DNA of 8,330 bases from an uncultured Clostridium sp. Lineage in GTDB: Bacteria; Bacillota; Clostridia; Lachnospirales; Lachnospiraceae. Positions 1-6,384 of the stretch are shown piece by piece. The stretch spans positions 1 through 8,330 of the forward strand of contig CABVBU010000052.1 in assembly GCA_902496665.1 (NCBI GenBank), read 5' to 3'. A program made the position numbers and the translations under genes. The notes under the pieces are model-generated. The model was not told the origin of the DNA. It worked only from the letters and a program-made list of their open reading frames with translations, and searched no databases. How positions within the stretch are numbered: position 1 is the first letter of the stretch; every line of letters begins with the position of its first letter.

Positions 1-1022
1 CCAAGCCGCTTCGCCGCCTGCTCCAGGCCGTCCTCCACTGACTCACTCATACTGATCGGCGGAATGCTGTTGATCTTCTCCGCCACATACTCAACGCCGC
101 GCTTCTTGCAGCTCTCCCGCACCGCGGCCTTAAACGCCCGCTCCATACGGTCCAGACTGTCCTGATCAATGCCACGCATGTCCACGCCAAGCTCCACCCG
201 GCCCGGGATCACATTCAGAACATTCGGATGGTTCTGAACCACACCCACCGTCGCCACCGACTGGTAAGCGGATTCCCACTTTCCGATCTTCTCCATCTCC
301 AGAATGATCTCCGCGGCCGCACAGAGCGCGTCGCTTCTCATATCCATCGGCGTCGCACCGGAATGCTCCGCCATCCCCCGCAGCTCTAGGCGGTACCGGA
401 TCGGTCCCGCGATCGTTCCCACGATACCGACCTCTGTCTGACACTCTTCCAGCACCTTTCCCTGCTCAATATGTAACTCCAGATACCTTTGCAGCCCGGA
501 GATCTTCTTCGGATGAAGTGTCAAACCTCTCCGCTCAAAAATACTCTCCAGAGACTCTCCGTCCTTCGCCATCAGGTGCCCGATGTCCTGTTTATAGACT
601 TCATGCGTGATCAGTCCGCTTCCGATCGTACAGCACCCAAAATTACTGGATTCCTCACACCGGAATGCTCCAACACGGAGCGGAATCCTGATCCCATCCT
701 CCTTCGCCCAACGCATCACCATAAGCCCGGCCATCACACCAGCCACTCCGTCATACCGGCCGCCCTCGATCACAGAATCCAGATGCGACCCGATCAGCGT
801 ATACCCGTCCTCGTCTGTATTCGTCACATAAGTATTCCCAACCTCGTCCGTAATCACAGAAGCCCCGAGCTCCCTTCCAAGCCCCTTAAAGGCCTCATGC
901 ATCGCGTCCTCCGTTTCCGAATACCCCAGCCGCGTCACGCCGCCCTGCGACGTACTTCCGATATCATAAAAACTCTGAAATAACCTTTCACAATACTGAA
1001 CATCCTCGATCCGACACTCCAT
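1..1022 (-). CDS. M20-family Zn-dependent amidohydrolase (N-carbamoylase/allantoate amidohydrolase type), 3' end outside window
   Basis: The minus-strand frame from ATG at 1022 stays open to the window edge, giving 340 complete codons of a family that usually has about 410. It should hydrolyse an N-carbamoyl or ureido amide bond in the cytoplasm, but the substrate cannot be told from sequence. Visible motifs are GSHLDSV (residues 78-84, His80), GGRYDGVAGV (87-96, Asp91 as bridging metal ligand), RCEESSNFG (121-129, Glu123/Glu124), LELHIEQG (181-188, His184), MAEHSGATPMDMR (217-229) in the lid/dimerisation domain, then NVIPG and DMRG. The spacing of His80, Asp91, Glu124 and His184 matches the two-metal site of L-carbamoylases and AllC; the last metal-binding His would lie beyond the window. 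The start is fixed by AGGAGG at 1031-1036, 8 bases upstream. The gene is 141 bases after spoVAE and probably has its own promoter. Family assignment is confident; a specific name such as allC or hyuC is not justified. Confidence 0.93.
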   Translation of the reverse strand, partial: MECRIEDVQYCERLFQSFYDIGSTSQGGVTRLGYSETEDAMHEAFKGLGRELGASVITDEVGNTYVTNTDEDGYTLIGSHLDSVIEGGRYDGVAGVMAGLMVMRWAKEDGIRIPLRVGAFRCEESSNFGCCTIGSGLITHEVYKQDIGHLMAKDGESLESIFERRGLTLHPKKISGLQRYLELHIEQGKVLEECQTEVGIVGTIAGPIRYRLELRGMAEHSGATPMDMRSDALCAAAEIILEMEKIGKWESAYQSVATVGVVQNHPNVLNVIPGRVELGVDMRGIDQDSLDRMERAFKAAVRESCKKRGVEYVAEKINSIPPISMSESVEDGLEQAAKRL

Positions 1023-1105
1023 AACCAGTACCTCCTGAGTTCTTTAAATACTTTCCAACCCATTTTCTCTATTGTCATTATTTTCTCTCAATACATGGAT
1101 ATTTC

Positions 1106-1124
1106 TGATAACATTATCATACCA
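1106..1124 (-). promoter_or_regulatory. Putative extended -10 promoter with overlapping inverted repeat, for the M20 amidohydrolase
   Basis: On the minus strand TGG-TATGAT (1124-1116) matches an extended -10 element (TGN-TATAAT, one mismatch in the hexamer). The -35 region 17 bases upstream (TAGAAT) is poor, as is common for extended -10 promoters. The perfect inverted repeat TGATAACATTATCA (1106-1119, 6-bp arms, 2-base centre) overlaps the -10 box by four bases, a typical place for a repressor operator. The predicted leader is about 80 bases. This rests on motif matching only. Confidence 0.4.
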
Positions 1125-1163
1125 TTAAAAGTCTCAGAATTCTACACTTTTTTCATTCTCTCA

Positions 1164-1520
1164 TCACTCCTTCATCCCCGGCCTGAAGATAATCGCCCCA
1201 AGATATCCAAACACCAACGCCCCGCTGATCCCCACAGCACTGGCTGTAAATCCCCCTTTAAAGATTCCAAGCACTCCATCCTCCGACATTGCCTTCACAA
1301 CCCCTTTCCAAAGTGTATTTCCAAATCCAAGCAGCGGCACAGTCGCTCCTGCCCCGGCCCACTCGGCAAACGGCTCATACACTCCCAAAAATCCTAGGAC
1401 ACTCCCGCTGACCACCAGCAGCACCATGATCCTCCCCGGCATCATCTTTGTCTTATCCATCAGGATCTGCACCAGCATGCAGATCAGACCACCAACAAGA
1501 AAAGCTCTGATATATTCCAT
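1164..1520 (-). CDS. spoVAE: Stage V sporulation protein AE (SpoVAEb-type membrane protein)
   Basis: This small integral membrane protein of the SpoVA complex takes part in moving Ca-dipicolinate into the forespore and releasing it at germination. It has 118 residues, normal for SpoVAEb. It starts MEYIRAFLVGGLICMLVQIL, followed by a hydrophobic segment around 31-48, the family motif GAGATVPLLGFGN (56-68), and C-terminal membrane segments around 84-113. I chose ATG at 1520 over the upstream ATG at 1544 because GGAG lies 11 bases upstream, the protein then begins as SpoVAEb homologues do, and the 1544 codon has AGGA directly abutting it. It ends in tandem TGA TGA codons. RAFLVGGLICML is shared exactly with SpoVAC (residues 27-38 there), reflecting the known paralogy of AC and AE. 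It lies 125 bases after spoVAD, an unusually long gap for this operon, and no spoVAEa or spoVAF follows. Confidence 0.93.
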   Translation of the reverse strand: MEYIRAFLVGGLICMLVQILMDKTKMMPGRIMVLLVVSGSVLGFLGVYEPFAEWAGAGATVPLLGFGNTLWKGVVKAMSEDGVLGIFKGGFTASAVGISGALVFGYLGAIIFRPGMKE

Positions 1521-1560
1521 AGCCACACTCACTCCATTTCTCATTCCTAAGATTTATATT

Positions 1561-1608
1561 TCACACTCTGTATGATCCACGTCCGTCTTCCCTTAACATT
1601 TTTTCCAA
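1561..1608 (-). other. Orphan strong ribosome binding site with a 15-codon ORF in the spoVAD-spoVAE gap
   Basis: A perfect AAGGAGG (minus strand, 1624-1618) lies in the gap between spoVAD and spoVAE but precedes no recognisable gene. Nine bases downstream is a TTG that opens a 15-residue frame (LEKMLREDGRGSYRV, first residue read as Met if used), ending in TGA at 1563-1561. An in-frame ATG lies at 1599. The product resembles nothing I know. It could be a small leader ORF, a decayed gene start, or chance. Confidence 0.25.
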
Positions 1609-1645
1609 CAGATTTTTCCTCCTTCGAAAATCCCCGGCTAAGTTC

Positions 1646-2704
1646 TTACAGAAAATCCGGCGTCTCCAGCACCACCCCATGCGCGATTCCCGGCACACTC
1701 TTCCCCTCATTAAAGCTCACCGTAGAAAGCAATGCCCCTGTCGGCAGAAACAGCACCCTTTTCCACTCCCCATTCCTGATCTTCGGCAGAACATACCCGC
1801 AGAGCACCGCCGCCGAACACCCACATCCGCTTCCCCCGGCATGGGTGTCCTGCTCCTCCGGTGAAAATATCTCGATCCCGCAGTCCATATACCGGCTCTC
1901 GATCCGGTACCCCGCCTTCATAAGATAATCCAGCAGAAGTCTCCGTCCCACCGTCCCCAGGTCCCCGGTGATGATCTTATCATAATGTGTCTCATCCACC
2001 CCGAGATCCCTGAAATTCCGCAGGATTGTATCAAGCGCCGCCATCGCCATCGCAGCCCCCATATTCATGGAGTCATGAAAATCCATATCCACGATCTTTC
2101 CCGTCGTCACCTCCGTGATCTTCGCGAGCGGCGGTTCCTTCCCCCGGTAATCCCCGGAGGACACGAGCACCGTTCCGCACCCCGTCACCGTCCATGTAGC
2201 CGAATACGGCCTCTGATTCCCATATTCCAACGGAAACCGGAACTGCTTCTCCGCCGACGCGAAATGGCTGGAAGCACTCACAAGGACATGATCCGCAAAT
2301 CCGCCCTCCACGCACATGGCACCCAGCCCCAGACCTTCCCCCATCGTCGAGCATGCCCCGTAAAGCCCGAACATCGGGATCTCCAGGTTCATATTTCCAA
2401 AAGAAGTCGCGATAAGCTGCGCCAGAAGATCCCCCGCAAACGAATACCGGATCTCCTCCTTTGAAAGTCCGCTCTTCTCAATCACAAGCCCTGCAGTCCT
2501 GCTCTGAAGCTCGCTCTCCGCCTCCTCCCAGGTCTTCTTCCCCAGCATGGAATCCAGTTCCACCCGGTCAAAAAACTCCCCCAGAGGACCGTCTCCCTCC
2601 TTCTTTCCCACAGTCGACGCAGCCGCCGTGATCACCGGCGGATTCTCAAATACCACACTGGCACGCCCGCGCTGCTTTCTTAACGTTCCTGTTTTCTCAT
2701 CCAT
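1646..2704 (-). CDS. spoVAD: Stage V sporulation protein AD (thiolase-fold DPA-binding protein)
   Basis: SpoVAD is the soluble, membrane-associated SpoVA subunit that binds dipicolinic acid and is needed for its uptake into the developing spore. The 352 residues show the family pattern throughout: VVFENPPVITAAAS (17-30), GDGPLGEFFD (37-46), FAGDLLAQ (89-96), GLYGACST (113-120, with Cys118 at the thiolase nucleophile position), SSHFASAEKQFRFPLEYG (145-162), TGCGTVL (174-180), TGDLGTVG (246-253), HAGGSGCGCSAAV (288-300) and TGALLST (322-328), ending AHGVVLE. I chose ATG at 2704 rather than 2722 or 2761 because GGAG sits 11 bases upstream and homologues begin close to this point. It is separated from the preceding gene by 289 bases that include a terminator, so it cannot simply be co-transcribed with spoVAA-AC unless there is read-through. 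I searched upstream for a SigG promoter and found none that was convincing. Confidence 0.96.
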   Translation of the reverse strand: MDEKTGTLRKQRGRASVVFENPPVITAAASTVGKKEGDGPLGEFFDRVELDSMLGKKTWEEAESELQSRTAGLVIEKSGLSKEEIRYSFAGDLLAQLIATSFGNMNLEIPMFGLYGACSTMGEGLGLGAMCVEGGFADHVLVSASSHFASAEKQFRFPLEYGNQRPYSATWTVTGCGTVLVSSGDYRGKEPPLAKITEVTTGKIVDMDFHDSMNMGAAMAMAALDTILRNFRDLGVDETHYDKIITGDLGTVGRRLLLDYLMKAGYRIESRYMDCGIEIFSPEEQDTHAGGSGCGCSAAVLCGYVLPKIRNGEWKRVLFLPTGALLSTVSFNEGKSVPGIAHGVVLETPDFL

Positions 2705-2916
2705 CTTTCGATCCACTCCCATCTTTATTCTGGTCTCAATTCTCCTATCAGTTACATCCATACATATCGTACTTTTTGAACAAAAACGGCTCCAATCGTA
2801 CTAAATAAATATACCTTAACACTCCAGTGCCCCGCGCAGTCATTCGCAACAGCCTTCACCCTCACACAGGTACACCAAAATAAGGTCTCCATGCAAATAG
2901 AATTCCCAGAACAAAC

Positions 2917-2963
2917 AAAAAGATGCAGGAATCCGAAGTCCATCTCGAATTTCCGCATCTTTT
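2917..2963 (-). terminator. Bidirectional Rho-independent terminator after the DUF2075-type gene
   Basis: The arms AGATGC/GCATCT (2921-2926 and 2955-2960) and GGAA/TTCC (2928-2931 and 2951-2954) pair with a single bulged base at 2927. The stem continues inward through CGA/TCG (2934-2936, 2945-2947), leaving a loop of about 8 bases. On the minus strand the stem is followed by a T-rich run (TCTTTTTGTTTG); the plus strand also has T residues after the stem. It lies about 30 bases past the stop at 2994 and separates that gene from spoVAD. Confidence 0.8.
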
Positions 2964-2993
2964 CCCACGACACACATTCTATAAATTTTTCGA

Positions 2994-4400
2994 TCACACC
3001 GCCTGAAGCAGCCCCAAAATCACCGAGTACACCGCCTCATTCTTTTTCACCACAAATGCCAGCTCCTCCTTCGCCTGATTCAGCCGGTGAAACATCCACC
3101 TTACACTCCTGTCCCCAGACCGAAGATATCCTGTCTCATCATAAAAATATCTCTCATCTATCAAAACGACAAGTCGCTCCACATCCTCGCTGCTCCCGGC
3201 ATTTTCCTCAAAATACCGATATCCCAGCGCCAGATACCCTTTTAAAAGCTTCTCTGCTTCCTCCTCATCATTCGCATACCCCGCCGAGACATGGGGATAG
3301 ATCCGTCTCCCCTTTCCCCGGGTAAGATGCATCATATTCTGGATAAAAACAGACAGCTCTGCGTTCGTCCGGATCCGGTTCGTCATCCGGAATGTCTGCA
3401 CACCCGGCACAGATTTCCACACCATCTCAGCGCTCTCCCCCAGCTCATCCGGCGAGATCGCATCCTCGCAGTCCCCGGAAAAGATCACCGGCCGCCGGGT
3501 ACTGATCCCAGCCAGCAGCTCCCGCGCCCCAGGCTCAAGAAGATGTGCCTCATCCACCAGAACCGCGGAATACTCTTCCAGACCGCACTCCAGCCCAATT
3601 TCCGAATCTGGCAGATACTCCACCCGCCGAAGTCTATCATGAAGCCGCTTCCAGTCCTTCTTGCTCTCCCCGCAGTGGATCATGCAGACCCTCTGCCTCC
3701 CGGAAAGCTTCATGGCGATATCGTAGAGCAGCAGCGTCTTTCCCGTCCCCGGAAGTCCCGTAAACCAGTACGCCCCGGTCCGCTCCGCCCGGATTTTCTT
3801 TAAGATCTGGCGTTCGATATCCCGCTGCTGGGCAGTCAGGAAATATTCCTTGTTCAGGAATCGCTCCGGCTCTGTGAGAGGCGAGATCAGATACAGCTCC
3901 GCCTGAAACAGCTCCTCCACATCGCCCTCATAGTCCTTTCCGCCATCCCTCAGATCCGCGCAGAGCTGGTCCCAGTCCGCACCCACGATCCGGTCGTGGT
4001 TCGTCAGGCGGACAAGCCGGTTCTGGCTGCTGATATATGTATAGGATCGGATCGTCTTTCCCTGCACCGCGAGATAATACCGGTTCTGCATCAGCTGTTT
4101 CCTCAGCGCCTCGTCGGAAACTACACCGCTCTTTAACTCCACATTCACGATCTGGTTCTCCCTGATCTGCAGAAGATCAAACTCCTTTCCCAGTCTCGGG
4201 ATCTGAAACGAGTAAAAGAACCGGAGCGCATACACCTCGTCCATATGCGTCTCCAATTCCCTCACAAAGGCCTTCATACTGTCAAGCTCCCACTCCCGCA
4301 TCTTCAAAAAGTACCCACGCCCCGACATCTGCCTCTCCAGCTTCTGGACGCAGGAAATATTCTGATTTCTTGTGAGCGTATAGATCGATACTGATTTCAC
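2994..4400 (-). CDS. Nuclease-like/DUF2075-type P-loop ATPase, inserted between spoVAC and spoVAD
   Basis: This 468-residue cytoplasmic protein has two recognisable parts. The N-terminal part holds GKEFDLLQI (71-79) followed by NVELKSG (86-92), i.e. Asp75 and Glu88-x-Lys90, the spacing of a PD-(D/E)XK restriction-endonuclease-like site. From about 185 it is an SF1-helicase-like/DUF2075 ATPase: Walker A GLPGTGKT (215-222), Walker B VLVDEAH (280-286), motif III-like FSGD (307-310), motif IV-like MTNRIRTNAELSVFI (339-353), and a C-terminal segment RLNQAKEELAFVV (439-451) where motif VI normally reads TRAR/TRAK. The start is GTG at 4400 with GGAGG five bases upstream. A vegetative promoter lies just upstream and a terminator just downstream, so it looks independently expressed. 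Its function is unknown: DNA repair, RNA processing or anti-phage roles are all possible for this architecture and none is shown. It is not a known SpoVA component. Domain calls are from motifs only. Confidence 0.85.
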   Translation of the reverse strand: MKSVSIYTLTRNQNISCVQKLERQMSGRGYFLKMREWELDSMKAFVRELETHMDEVYALRFFYSFQIPRLGKEFDLLQIRENQIVNVELKSGVVSDEALRKQLMQNRYYLAVQGKTIRSYTYISSQNRLVRLTNHDRIVGADWDQLCADLRDGGKDYEGDVEELFQAELYLISPLTEPERFLNKEYFLTAQQRDIERQILKKIRAERTGAYWFTGLPGTGKTLLLYDIAMKLSGRQRVCMIHCGESKKDWKRLHDRLRRVEYLPDSEIGLECGLEEYSAVLVDEAHLLEPGARELLAGISTRRPVIFSGDCEDAISPDELGESAEMVWKSVPGVQTFRMTNRIRTNAELSVFIQNMMHLTRGKGRRIYPHVSAGYANDEEEAEKLLKGYLALGYRYFEENAGSSEDVERLVVLIDERYFYDETGYLRSGDRSVRWMFHRLNQAKEELAFVVKKNEAVYSVILGLLQAV

Positions 4401-4467
4401 GTTTTCCTCCGCTTATTCCATGCTGACGCTGTTCATATGCTCCACAGCCGCCGCATCTTCTCTCTCC

Positions 4468-4496
4468 ATTATACGTTCCTGCCGGTTCGTTTACAA
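4468..4496 (-). promoter_or_regulatory. SigA-type promoter for the DUF2075-type gene, overlapping the spoVAC stop codon
   Basis: On the minus strand TTGTAA (4496-4491), a 17-base spacer and a perfect TATAAT (4473-4468) form a good housekeeping promoter (-35 4/6, -10 6/6). The TAA of the -35 box is the spoVAC stop codon. Transcription would start near 4461, giving a leader of about 60 bases before the GTG at 4400. No forespore-type elements are evident here. Confidence 0.7.
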
Positions 4497-4934
4497 GTAT
4501 CTCCAGAAATACTTCACCATCCCCAGCACCCAGCTTGCAAAGATCCCGTAGAGGATCACCGGCCCCGCGATCGTAAAGATCTTACAGCCGATCCCGAAGA
4601 CATGGCCCTCCGCCTTATACTCGATTGCCGGGGATACCACGGAATTCGCAAATCCTGTGATGGGAACCAGGGCCCCGGCTCCACCGAATTTTACGATCCT
4701 CTGGTACACATGAAACCCAGTCAGGATCACGCTGAGGCCGATGAGACTCAATGTCGTCCACGCCGCCGCGCTCTCCTTCTCGATCCCGAAGGACATGTAG
4801 ATGGATGTGAATACCTGTCCCAGCATGCAGATCAGTCCGCCAACGAGAAACGCCCGCCAGAGGTTCCTCCAGGTCTTGTGGACCGGTGTCACCTGCTTCA
4901 CATATTTTCCGTACTCTTTCTTATCGATCTCCAT
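4491..4934 (-). CDS. spoVAC: Stage V sporulation protein AC
   Basis: SpoVAC is an integral membrane subunit of the forespore SpoVA channel; in Bacillus it behaves as a mechanosensitive channel that releases Ca-DPA in germination. The protein has 147 residues (family about 150). A charged N-terminus (MEIDKKEYGKYVKQVTPVHK) is followed by WRAFLVGGLICMLGQVF (26-42), a second hydrophobic segment (58-76), the signature GGAGALVPITGFANSVVSPA (84-103), an EGHVFGIG motif (109-116) and a C-terminal membrane helix (118-140). I chose ATG at 4934 because GGAGG lies 5 bases upstream; the frame extends further up to a TTG at 4958 but that codon has no ribosome binding site. The gap from spoVAB is 24 bases. 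Its stop codon lies inside the -35 box of the next gene's promoter. The AC and AE proteins are clear paralogues. Confidence 0.96.
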   Translation of the reverse strand: MEIDKKEYGKYVKQVTPVHKTWRNLWRAFLVGGLICMLGQVFTSIYMSFGIEKESAAAWTTLSLIGLSVILTGFHVYQRIVKFGGAGALVPITGFANSVVSPAIEYKAEGHVFGIGCKIFTIAGPVILYGIFASWVLGMVKYFWRYL

Positions 4935-4958
4935 AATTTCCTCCATGTATTTTATCAA

Positions 4959-5381
4959 TCATCCGAATCCCCACAGAAAATACACTGCCGACCCAAACGC
5001 CTTCCCAGCTGCCACCGCCAGTATCACATACTGCAGCCCCACCGCCAGCCGGATCCGCCGGTTCAGGACCGGCAGTGCTTTCAACGTCTCCGCAAGTGAC
5101 ATCACGAGACATCCCACAAAGATCCCGACAGCCGTCCCACACACCGCCAGCATCGCTTTTCCCGGGAACGGAAACGGCACGCTGTAGAGGTCCGCGAGAT
5201 TCCCCCATGTTCCCCCGAGGATCAGAAGTGTCTCATAAAGAATCACATGCTCCGCCGTGTGGGTCACGCCGATGAGTCTCGGGAACACACCGATGATGGC
5301 GAGGAAGGCAAAGATTCCGGCAGCGATCACTGCCCCGGCACCAAGGCCCGCAAAGGCCAGGATCCCAAGCTTAAGATACAT
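4959..5381 (-). CDS. spoVAB: Stage V sporulation protein AB
   Basis: SpoVAB is a multi-spanning membrane protein of the SpoVA locus, found in Bacillus and some Clostridia but missing from many Clostridium genomes; its exact role is not known. The 140 residues are mostly hydrophobic, with membrane segments around 4-32, 46-60, 76-97 and 113-135. The family-like stretch VFPRLIGVTHTAEHVILYE (32-50) is followed by GGTWGNLADLYSVPFPFPG (56-74). I chose ATG at 5381 because AAGGAG lies 10 bases upstream; an in-frame ATG at 5408 has no ribosome binding site. With this start the gene overlaps the end of spoVAA by 11 bases, indicating translational coupling. The identity is supported by both sequence pattern and position. 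Confidence 0.92.
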   Translation of the reverse strand: MYLKLGILAFAGLGAGAVIAAGIFAFLAIIGVFPRLIGVTHTAEHVILYETLLILGGTWGNLADLYSVPFPFPGKAMLAVCGTAVGIFVGCLVMSLAETLKALPVLNRRIRLAVGLQYVILAVAAGKAFGSAVYFLWGFG

Positions 5382-6003
5382 CGACGCCTGACTCCTTTCT
5401 CCCGCCATTTTTGATTAACGTCTTATTTAAGTTCTCCTCATAGAGCCGCATCTCCACCTCTATAGGCGTGGGGTCCACCGTGATCTTCCAGGAGGCAAAA
5501 TGGTTGAAGAACAATAAAATTCCTAGGGCCAGCCCCACAGAATAGGACGCCTCCAGAATCGTCGGTCCGTCCGCCCGAGTCCCGATGATCATCTCGTAGA
5601 GCTTTGCAAACACATCCGTCACGTTGGCATCATTGTTGAAGGTCATGATGGCAAAGGCCGCCCCGAAAAATGCCACGGCGGACACCATGGCCGTCTTCAT
5701 CCACTCCCAGATCACACTTTTCTTCTTCCCGGCCCGGTATGTGACCACAAAATCGGTTTCCCCGATATTGTCCACCTGGATATTCTGACCGATCTTCTCG
5801 ATCTTCTCCACGAGATCCATGACGTTTCCCACAAATGCCGCCTCTTTTCCCTTCCCGGAAAATGAGGTGACCTTCACGGCTTTCGCCTTCGCCTCCGCAG
5901 CCCTGTCGCTGCTGTGGACATCGGCGATCATTCCGAGGGACACCTCCGGCTCATAAACTTCCTTCACCTGGGGAAGCTTTAAGTAGATCGTCGTGCTGCT
6001 CAT
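5371..6003 (-). CDS. spoVAA: Stage V sporulation protein AA
   Basis: SpoVAA is a SpoVA subunit of the forespore inner membrane. It has 210 residues, about the usual length. The N-terminal ~95 residues form the soluble domain, opening with TTIYLKLPQVKEVY (4-17), and two membrane segments follow (about 103-121 and 150-168), ending in a charged tail with the motif FFNHFASWKITVDPTPIEVE (165-184). I chose ATG at 6003 over the in-frame GTG at 6012: the ATG overlaps the stop of the preceding small gene as ATGA and has GGAG three bases upstream, a short spacing that suggests dependence on coupled translation. It is the second gene of the predicted SigG transcript. Confidence 0.94.
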   Translation of the reverse strand: MSSTTIYLKLPQVKEVYEPEVSLGMIADVHSSDRAAEAKAKAVKVTSFSGKGKEAAFVGNVMDLVEKIEKIGQNIQVDNIGETDFVVTYRAGKKKSVIWEWMKTAMVSAVAFFGAAFAIMTFNNDANVTDVFAKLYEMIIGTRADGPTILEASYSVGLALGILLFFNHFASWKITVDPTPIEVEMRLYEENLNKTLIKNGGRKESGVDVS

Positions 6004-6224
6004 GCGCTCCACGGCTTTCTGTCCATGTCCTCAATGGTCTTTAAAACGCCCGTGACGGCGCCCTGTCGGACTTCCCGCTCCGTCCCCGGCGCCATCACGA
6101 ATGTCCCGGACTGCTCCGCGTTCTTTGCCGGAACCGCCACGAGAAAATACCAGAACACAAACACCAGTGCCGCCAGCGCCAGAACTGCAAAAATGATCTC
6201 CACATAGTCCTTCAACGGTTTCAT
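6000..6224 (-). CDS. Small single-pass membrane protein, first gene of the spoVA operon (unrecognised)
   Basis: This 74-residue product begins MKPLKDYVEIIF, has one strong membrane segment (about 8-31, with the aromatic cluster FVFWYF), then a polar tail of about 40 residues ending DRKPWSA. I do not recognise a family. ATG at 6224 is preferred because AGGTGG lies 6 bases upstream; ATG codons at 6242 and 6230 have badly placed ribosome binding sites. Its stop overlaps the spoVAA start by four bases (ATGA), which argues strongly that it is real and translated with spoVAA. By position it should be made in the forespore under SigG and sit in the inner forespore membrane with the SpoVA proteins; a role as an accessory subunit is inference. 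Standard Bacillus spoVA operons have no gene here. Confidence 0.75.
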   Translation of the reverse strand: MKPLKDYVEIIFAVLALAALVFVFWYFLVAVPAKNAEQSGTFVMAPGTEREVRQGAVTGVLKTIEDMDRKPWSA

Positions 6225-6268
6225 ATTCATCCACCTTCTCATCCTGTTTTATCGCATCAATTTCCGCC

Positions 6269-6367
6269 TCAATTAAGGAAATTTCCCACAGTTGTTTTCA
6301 AAAAGCTGCCGCATGGCTCCCACTGCTGCATCAGGACATAATGTCTGCCCTGTTCTTGAAACATCAT
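6269..6367 (-). CDS. Possible 32-residue leader ORF in the spoVA 5' region
   Basis: ATG at 6367 opens 32 codons (MMFQEQGRHYVLMQQW at the N-terminus) to TGA at 6271-6269. AAGGA (6379-6375) lies 7 bases upstream, a usable ribosome binding site. The predicted SigG start point (about 6378) would place that site at the very 5' end of the mRNA. The product has no recognised motif. It may be a small spore protein, a leader peptide or chance; nothing besides the ribosome binding site supports it. Confidence 0.25.
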   Translation of the reverse strand: MMFQEQGRHYVLMQQWEPCGSFLKTTVGNFLN

Positions 6368-6384
6368 ATGCTATTCCTTACAAC

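Noticed and set aside
489..983. 164-residue plus-strand frame opposite the M20 gene
   Set aside because: It is antisense to a gene with clear catalytic motifs, and its Pro/Arg/His-rich product is typical of a shadow frame.
1127..1152. Weak terminator after spoVAE (AAAAGT/ACTTTT arms)
   Set aside because: Only six AT-rich pairs enclosing an interior loop and a self-complementary AGAATTCT core without a loop; too unstable to call.
2765..2800. SigA-like promoter upstream of spoVAD (TTGGAG-N18-TACGAT)
   Set aside because: Both boxes are poor matches and a vegetative promoter would be unexpected for a forespore gene.
2752..2997. 81-residue minus-strand frame between the inserted ATPase gene and spoVAD
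   Set aside because: It runs straight through the terminator hairpin, has no good ribosome binding site, and its product looks non-protein-like; taken as chance.
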